Assembly (NCBI GenBank): GCA_026986375.1
Contig: JALSOQ010000018.1
Location: 1-37,081, forward strand
Direction: 5' to 3'
From: Archaeoglobaceae archaeon
GTDB lineage: Archaea; Halobacteriota; Archaeoglobi; Archaeoglobales; Archaeoglobaceae
Length of the DNA stretch: 37,081 nucleotides
Positions 32,645 through 37,081 of the stretch are shown here, piece after piece; the stretch's first letter is position 1, and every line of letters starts with the position of its first letter. A program made the position numbers and the translations under genes. Under the pieces are notes generated by a model, which saw nothing but the letters and a program-made list of their open reading frames with translations, ran no database searches and was not told where the DNA came from.

Positions 32645-33921
32645 GCTTTCAAACCCCGAACAAGCTCCAGAACATCCTCAACATCCCACATGTCTATTCC
32701 TTCCGGTTCTCTTTCGACACAATTCTTATCCGGAACTATCAAAACCCTCCTGCATTTGAACTTTCCGAGGGAATCTTCGATCTTTCTGATTTCACTTCTG
32801 CTGACGAAGTTCTTCCACTTAACTTCTCCGACGAGCTTGATTTTCTTAAACTCAAACAGAGCTACGTCTATATCAAAATCTCTTTCTTCGATTCTCTGAT
32901 GCGTCAATCCTAAAACTTTAGAGAGAAGGTTTCTGAAGAACTGTTCGACGTGAAACGGAATCTTCGCATTTATCACTTTCCTTATGAAATCGACGCTGAC
33001 ATCTATCTCTGTGTAGGAATACTTTTCCTCCAAGTAATAGTGCAGATCGATTAGAGGGGAGGCATGGTAGTATCTGAACCTCTTTTTTCCGTAAACTATT
33101 ACCCGTTCGAGAACACCCATTTCCGTTAGAACGTTTAGATACTTCTGAAGGACTCCGGGGTTATCTTTCGCCAGCAGACCTCTCGAAAAAAGTAAACTCG
33201 AAATTTCGGTGCTGACGTTTCTGCCATCCGCGACCGCCTTCATTACTCCCTCGTATACGTTTGTGAGCTCCCTCCGCTCTTCGTCGAATATCTCCCCTAT
33301 CAGCTCTTTAATCATCAATCGAGCTTCGTATAGGTAGCTCGCCAAGAAATCTCTAATCGGAGGTTTGTAGTATGGAATTAAGAACGGCTCCCTTAGATAC
33401 ACAGCCGTTTCGATAAGTTCTTTTCCCGACAAGTCCTTAGAAAGTTCAAGTAAGATGTCCCTTTCGTCTATCAACCCTATTCTCACAGGATAGACCAGTC
33501 CCAGGAGAGGACTTCTCCCGCTCAGAAGTTTTTTCGAAAGCCAGAGGGTAGAAGTTATCAACGTTAGCTCCCCCTTCTTACCGATCGAATGCAGAAAGTC
33601 CAAGAAGTCCTCCGGCAACCTGTGAAATTCGTCTATTACGATCCGATTACCCATTAAAGCTCTCAGAATTGTCAAAAATTCCTTGTAGTTGTATTTTTCA
33701 CCGGTTTTCTTATCCAAAACTGTGGTATCACGATTTACGAAAAAGAAGTAATCGTAATCCGTGAAGTTTTCGATCAGGAACGTTTTTCCGGTCTTCCTTC
33801 TCCCGTATATCATTCTCCAAGGCTTTGCCTTTTCCACCCTTTCGATATCTATTCTTCGAGGAATAATTCTCATAGGAATAATTCTTGATGGAATAGATGT
33901 TAACACTTTCGCTTTTCCCAT
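32641..33921 (-). CDS. archaeal P-loop ATPase with nuclease-like C-terminus
   Basis: A 426-residue member of the archaeal STAND/AAA-like ATPase group. Walker A is YGRRKTGKTFLIENF, Walker B is NRIVIDEFHRLP, and a sensor-like TLITSTLWLSKKLL follows. A winged-helix region comes next (about 230-300), and the C-terminus has a PD-(D/E)XK-like run (FDIDVALFEFKKIKLVGEVKWKN), as in DUF234 proteins. Biological roles of this group are mostly unknown; defence or mobile-element links have been suggested. The N-terminus holds a 15-bp duplication (RIIPMRIIP), so ATG 33873 (MRIIPRRID) may be the original start. It overlaps trmJ by 4 bp. Confidence 0.85.
   Translation of the reverse strand: MGKAKVLTSIPSRIIPMRIIPRRIDIERVEKAKPWRMIYGRRKTGKTFLIENFTDYDYFFFVNRDTTVLDKKTGEKYNYKEFLTILRALMGNRIVIDEFHRLPEDFLDFLHSIGKKGELTLITSTLWLSKKLLSGRSPLLGLVYPVRIGLIDERDILLELSKDLSGKELIETAVYLREPFLIPYYKPPIRDFLASYLYEARLMIKELIGEIFDEERRELTNVYEGVMKAVADGRNVSTEISSLLFSRGLLAKDNPGVLQKYLNVLTEMGVLERVIVYGKKRFRYYHASPLIDLHYYLEEKYSYTEIDVSVDFIRKVINAKIPFHVEQFFRNLLSKVLGLTHQRIEERDFDIDVALFEFKKIKLVGEVKWKNFVSRSEIRKIEDSLGKFKCRRVLIVPDKNCVEREPEGIDMWDVEDVLELVRGLKA
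33859..33885. repeat. 15-bp-period direct repeat in the ATPase gene start
   Basis: AGGAATAATTCT occurs at 33859-33870 and again at 33874-33885, a period of 15 bp that keeps frame and duplicates the residues RIIP on the minus strand. Confidence 0.75.
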
Positions 33922-33939
33922 TGGTCGTAAGCTCGTTCA

Positions 33940-34560
33940 TTACAGGATAGTCTTAGCTATTTCGAGTGCCTTGAGGATGTGCATTCTGGCGTTCTCCACC
34001 GGTTCCTCGTGTCCGGGGTAGAGCTTTTCCACGTCGAGCTTCGAAAGCTTTTCAAGCGATTTTATGAGCTCCGAGGAGTTTCCGCCGGGCAAGTCGGTTC
34101 TCCCGAACGCTCCGTGTGAGAACACCGTATCCCCGCTGAACAGCCACTTCCTGTTTGGCTCGTAATAGCAGACGCTTCCGGGAGTGTGGCCGGGAGTGTG
34201 GATTACCCTGAGCTCTATCTCCCCCAACTCAAAAACGTCCCCATCTTTAACGAGAAAGTCCGGCTCGACGTAAAAGCGGTAGCCGAACAGCGAGTAGCCG
34301 GACTTCAGGAGCTCGAACTCCATCTCGTGCATGACCACCTTGCATTCGAACCACCTCTTCAAATCCGGAGACGCCATCGCGTGGTCGAAGTGGGAGTGCG
34401 TCAGGAATACGAACTCTATCTCCTTCGGATTCAGGTATCTGCTCAAAGCCTTTACGATGAACGAAGAGTCACCTCCGCAGTCTATGATGGCGGGTCTTTC
34501 GTCCGCCAGAAGGTAGCAGTTCGCCATCAGAGGTGGAGTTACGATTCTTATCGGCTCCAT
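33940..34560 (-). CDS. metallo-beta-lactamase fold hydrolase, glyoxalase II-like
   Basis: A 206-residue MBL-fold enzyme with the metal motif THSHFDH (H55, H57, D59, H60), HTPGHTPGS, FSGDTVF and YPGHEEP, the full set for two zinc or iron ions. Glyoxalase II-type thioesterase or a related hydrolase is the best class call; the substrate is unknown. No flavodiiron or rhodanese domain is attached. It lies between the ATPase gene (18 bp) and the ABC-2 permease (28 bp), all on the minus strand, and may share their transcript. Confidence 0.88.
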   Translation of the reverse strand: MEPIRIVTPPLMANCYLLADERPAIIDCGGDSSFIVKALSRYLNPKEIEFVFLTHSHFDHAMASPDLKRWFECKVVMHEMEFELLKSGYSLFGYRFYVEPDFLVKDGDVFELGEIELRVIHTPGHTPGSVCYYEPNRKWLFSGDTVFSHGAFGRTDLPGGNSSELIKSLEKLSKLDVEKLYPGHEEPVENARMHILKALEIAKTIL

Positions 34561-34588
34561 GCCGTTAATTGATCTAACCGTATAATAA

Positions 34589-35317
34589 TCATTCCAAACC
34601 CGTTCTCTCGAAGGATATCGTTGCGAGCAAAATCGAAACGACAGAAACTATTGAAATTGCCAGAAAGTCGAAAGTCGCTCCTATTTCACCAATTCCGGTG
34701 AGGAAAAACCTCGCCCCATCCACGGCGTATGTCATCGGATTCAGGTAGGCGATAACTCTCATCCAAGCGGGCATGTATTTGATGGGAAACAAAGCCCCGC
34801 TGAGGAATATCGTTGGCAGGATTAAAACGCTCATTATCGCGTGAAATCCCTCCATACTTTTCATTTTCAAGGCTATTACTACACCCATGCTGGAAAAGCA
34901 CAAGGCCACGGCAAAACCGAAAAACGTTGCGGGAGGTATTCCGAGCGGATTCATTCTCACCAGTCCGAAGGATAGAATAAGAATCAGCAGACCCTGTGCT
35001 ATTGAGACGAGGGAATCTCCGAATATCCTTCCCGCAATCACTTCCTTCCTTGAGGAAGGAGCTACCAAAACCTCCTTGAGAAATCCGAACTCCTTATCCC
35101 ATATAACGCTCATCCCGCTGAAAACGCTATAATTGAAGACTGCCATGATGAATATTCCGGGGGCGAGGAAGCTCAGGTAGTTTTTTACGAATCCGCTGAA
35201 ACCCACTCCGAAGAAAACGAGCCATACGACGGAGTTGGCGATCGATCCGATTAATCTCGACCTCGCCCTAACGAATCTCTTAAGCTGTCTGTAAACCATC
35301 GTGGTGAACGGTCTCAT
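34589..35317 (-). CDS. ABC-2 type exporter permease
   Basis: A 242-residue membrane protein with about six hydrophobic helices, for example SIANSVVWLVFFGVGFSGFV, FLAPGIFIMAVFNYSVF and ILPTIFLSGALFPIKYMP. It has the ABC-2 hallmarks: a FLKEVLVAPSSRKEVIAGR loop and the LSGALFPI..MP..M....NPMTY segment near the C-terminus. It pairs with the ATPase whose stop overlaps its start by 4 bp. DrrB-like drug or lipid export is usual for this family; the substrate is unknown. Confidence 0.9.
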   Translation of the reverse strand: MRPFTTMVYRQLKRFVRARSRLIGSIANSVVWLVFFGVGFSGFVKNYLSFLAPGIFIMAVFNYSVFSGMSVIWDKEFGFLKEVLVAPSSRKEVIAGRIFGDSLVSIAQGLLILILSFGLVRMNPLGIPPATFFGFAVALCFSSMGVVIALKMKSMEGFHAIMSVLILPTIFLSGALFPIKYMPAWMRVIAYLNPMTYAVDGARFFLTGIGEIGATFDFLAISIVSVVSILLATISFERTGLE

Positions 35318-36237
35318 CTTCTAAACCTCCTCGCGATTGCGAACTTGAGCGAATCATCCTCTCCATTCCTGATCTCCCTCCCCGTCAGCTGAAGGAAAAC
35401 ATCGTTGAGAGTCGGTCTTCTGTATTCTATTTCGACTATCCTAAATCCCTTGGCCTTTGCAAGTTCGAACAGTTCCGGTATGAACTCCGTGGCATTCTTA
35501 ACTTCGATCATTATCCTCCCGTCGGGCAAAACGACGTGCTCGATTCCTTCGAATTTCCCTTCGACCCTAAGGAATATCAGATCCCCACCCACCATCCTCT
35601 TCAACTCCTCTACACTTCCGATCGCTATTATCCTTCCCCTATCTATTATCGCAACCCTGTCCGCGAGTCTCTCGGCCTCATCCATGTAGTGTGTGGTCAG
35701 GAAAACGGTAACGTCGAGGGAATCTATCAGCTCCCATATCTTGGCCCTCGTTTGAGGATCGAGTCCGAGGGTGGGTTCGTCCAAGAACAGGACTTCGGGT
35801 TCGTGCAACAGCGCTCTCGCGATTTCAAGTCTTCTCTGCATACCTCCGCTAAAAAACCTCACAACCTTGTTCCTGAACTCCCAAAGTCCGACGAACTCGA
35901 GTGCCCATTTTATGTCCGGCTTTTCTATTCCGTAAACTCCCGCGTGAATCAGCAGGTTTTCGTATGCCGTCAGATCCCTGTCAAGGCTCGGATCCTGAAA
36001 GACTACACCTATCTTCCTCCTGACATCCTTAGCGTTTCGGACGACATCGTATCCGGCAACGTATGCCCTTCCGCTCGTCGGCTTTAACAACGTCGTGAGG
36101 ATGTTTACGGTCGTTGTCTTTCCGGCTCCGTTGGGTCCTAAGAAGGCAAAAACTTCACCTTCATTCACTTTAAAGCTGATACCGTTCAGAGCTCTGAATC
36201 CGTCGAACTCTTTAACGAGATCCTCCACCTCTATCAT
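35314..36237 (-). CDS. ABC-2 type exporter ATPase, DrrA-like
   Basis: A 307-residue ATPase from ATG 36237 (MIEVEDLVKEFDGF). Walker A GPNGAGKTT begins at residue 34, FQDPSLDRDLTAYENL covers the Q-loop, the signature is FSGGMQRRLEIARALL, Walker B is VLFLDEPTLGLDPQT, and the switch is LTTHYMDEAERL. A C-terminal extension (about 215-307) with RRPTLNDVFLQLTGREI is typical of DrrA proteins. It is the first gene of the exporter pair. The 51-bp gap upstream is shared with the divergent carbonic anhydrase gene. Confidence 0.93.
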   Translation of the reverse strand: MIEVEDLVKEFDGFRALNGISFKVNEGEVFAFLGPNGAGKTTTVNILTTLLKPTSGRAYVAGYDVVRNAKDVRRKIGVVFQDPSLDRDLTAYENLLIHAGVYGIEKPDIKWALEFVGLWEFRNKVVRFFSGGMQRRLEIARALLHEPEVLFLDEPTLGLDPQTRAKIWELIDSLDVTVFLTTHYMDEAERLADRVAIIDRGRIIAIGSVEELKRMVGGDLIFLRVEGKFEGIEHVVLPDGRIMIEVKNATEFIPELFELAKAKGFRIVEIEYRRPTLNDVFLQLTGREIRNGEDDSLKFAIARRFRR

Positions 36238-36263
36238 ATTTCGGCACACCTAATTCATAATTA

Positions 36264-36274
36264 TTATATATTTT
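36264..36274 (+). promoter_or_regulatory. TATA box of the carbonic anhydrase gene
   Basis: TTATATATTTT lies 15-25 nt before ATG 36289 with no Shine-Dalgarno in between, suggesting a leaderless start. AT-rich sequence nearer to 36245-36260 could serve the divergent ABC ATPase gene. Confidence 0.45.
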
Positions 36275-36288
36275 CTTTAGCGGTATAT

Positions 36289-37047
36289 ATGATGATGAGG
36301 TGGAAATACATTCTGCCCCTGCTTTTGGTGGCGTTGGTATTGGCCGGATGTTCTACGCAGGAGGAAACGAAGACTGCTGAGAAGACCGAACAAACCGATA
36401 AAACCATCCCGCCGAACGTTCACCCGAATCCGATAACTGAGTGGAATAAGAAGCACACGATGCCGGACATAGATCCCACGGCCTTCGTCCATCCCTATGC
36501 TACCGTAATAGGAGCGGTTCACATAGGAAAGTTCGTCTGCGTATCGCCTCATGCTTCGATTAGGGGAGACGAGGGTATGCCGATATACATCGGAGATTAC
36601 TCGAACGTGCAGGATGGTGTCGTAATTCACGCCCTCGAAACTTACGATAAGGAAGGAAAACCGATCGAGAAGAATCTTATAGAGGTCAACGGTAAGAAGT
36701 ATGCCGTTTACATCGGCAACAACGTTTCGCTTGCCCATCAGTGCCAGATCCACGGTCCGGCTTACGTCGGAGATCACACCTTCGTAGGAATGCAGGCTCT
36801 AATTTTCAGGGCTAAGGTGGGTAGCAACTGCGTAATAGAGCCGGGTGCCAAAGTTATAGGAAGGAACGGAATAATAACGATTCCCGACGGAAAGTTCGTC
36901 CCGGCCGGAGCGGTCATTACCACCCAAGAACAGGCGGACAACCTGCCAGACATAACGGAAGACTACCCGTTCAAGAACACGAACAAGGCGGTAGTTCACG
37001 TCAACGTAGAACTCGCTGAGGGCTACAACGAGATGTTCAAGGGTTAA
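36289..37047 (+). CDS. cam: gamma-class carbonic anhydrase lipoprotein (Cam)
   Basis: Cam hydrates CO2 to bicarbonate outside the cell membrane. The 252-residue protein starts with a lipoprotein signal (hydrophobic residues 8-18, lipobox LAGC, Cys21), then a charged linker and a left-handed beta-helix. Metal ligands H114, H150 and H155, and R92, D94, N106 and Q108, all sit at a constant offset of 33 from the Methanosarcina thermophila numbering. The proton-shuttle acids are kept too: E95 (Cam Glu62) and E117 (Cam Glu84) in the acidic loop, which shorter CamH forms lack. It is transcribed alone, away from the ABC exporter. Confidence 0.95.
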   Translation: MMMRWKYILPLLLVALVLAGCSTQEETKTAEKTEQTDKTIPPNVHPNPITEWNKKHTMPDIDPTAFVHPYATVIGAVHIGKFVCVSPHASIRGDEGMPIYIGDYSNVQDGVVIHALETYDKEGKPIEKNLIEVNGKKYAVYIGNNVSLAHQCQIHGPAYVGDHTFVGMQALIFRAKVGSNCVIEPGAKVIGRNGIITIPDGKFVPAGAVITTQEQADNLPDITEDYPFKNTNKAVVHVNVELAEGYNEMFKG

Positions 37048-37074
37048 TTATTTTTATATATTTTTCTAAATCCG
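37048..37074 (+). terminator. T-rich terminator after cam
   Basis: The sequence after the stop codon holds TTATTTTTATATATTTTT, with two T5 runs within about 20 bp, as in archaeal U-tract termination. Confidence 0.5.
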
Positions 37075-37081
37075 ATTTGAG

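Overview
The window reads as chromosomal DNA of a thermophilic euryarchaeon, most likely of the order Archaeoglobales. Archaeal markers include Nep1, a Clp1-type RNA kinase, aIF1A, HerA, an archaeal-type alanyl-tRNA synthetase, a THUMP-SPOUT protein, UPF0216, KaiC-like proteins and an F420/luciferase-type Mer homologue. TATA boxes sit about 25 nt from start codons, suggesting leaderless messages. A PGF-CTERM (archaeosortase) tail on the Liv binding protein and a Methanosarcina-type gamma carbonic anhydrase fit the same group. The order-level call is inference; no rRNA is present.

Layout. 1-1748: a KaiC-like ATPase gene that has lost its middle, followed by two overlapping genes for proteins that look like RecA/KaiC folds without a usable P-loop. 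1854-5903 (minus strand): a tight operon of a membrane-anchored protein, Clp1-type RNA kinase, YjbQ, Nep1 and ThiL, mixing RNA processing with thiamine phosphate metabolism. 5937-7301: a tyrosine-recombinase-like protein lacking catalytic residues, a small NMD3-like domain protein and an unknown. 7348-11378: alaS overlapping ccmA-ccmB (haem export for cytochrome c maturation). 11379-13163: an AT-rich accessory patch with a palindrome, another Walker-less KaiC-like gene, a vapBC pair and a small unknown. 13158-17993: a complete Liv-type ABC importer split into divergent livHM and livKGF. 18011-27536: THUMP-SPOUT, herA/metG sharing one TATA region, lysA, radical SAM, DUF5658, tyrS, aIF1A and a Mer-like gene. 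27521-31938: sugar nucleotidyltransferase, SAM hydrolase, UPF0216, zinc ribbon and a DNA2/UPF1-type helicase broken by a tandem duplication. 31922-37047: TrmJ-like methylase, an archaeal ATPase, an MBL hydrolase, an ABC-2 exporter and a carbonic anhydrase lipoprotein.

The strongest non-coding signals are two C/D box guide RNAs with complete C-D'-C'-D architecture, at 22641-22696 and 29967-30015. In both, the C box ATGATGA supplies the stop codon of the upstream gene in the same register. The second one overlaps the annotated start of the helicase gene, which is itself frameshifted by an exact 8-bp tandem duplication whose removal restores the conserved protein.

There is no gene-free stretch over 300 bases. 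The largest gaps are 12707-12869, 1749-1853, 11379-11465 and 28517-28599. I see no tRNA, rRNA, CRISPR array, insertion sequence or origin.
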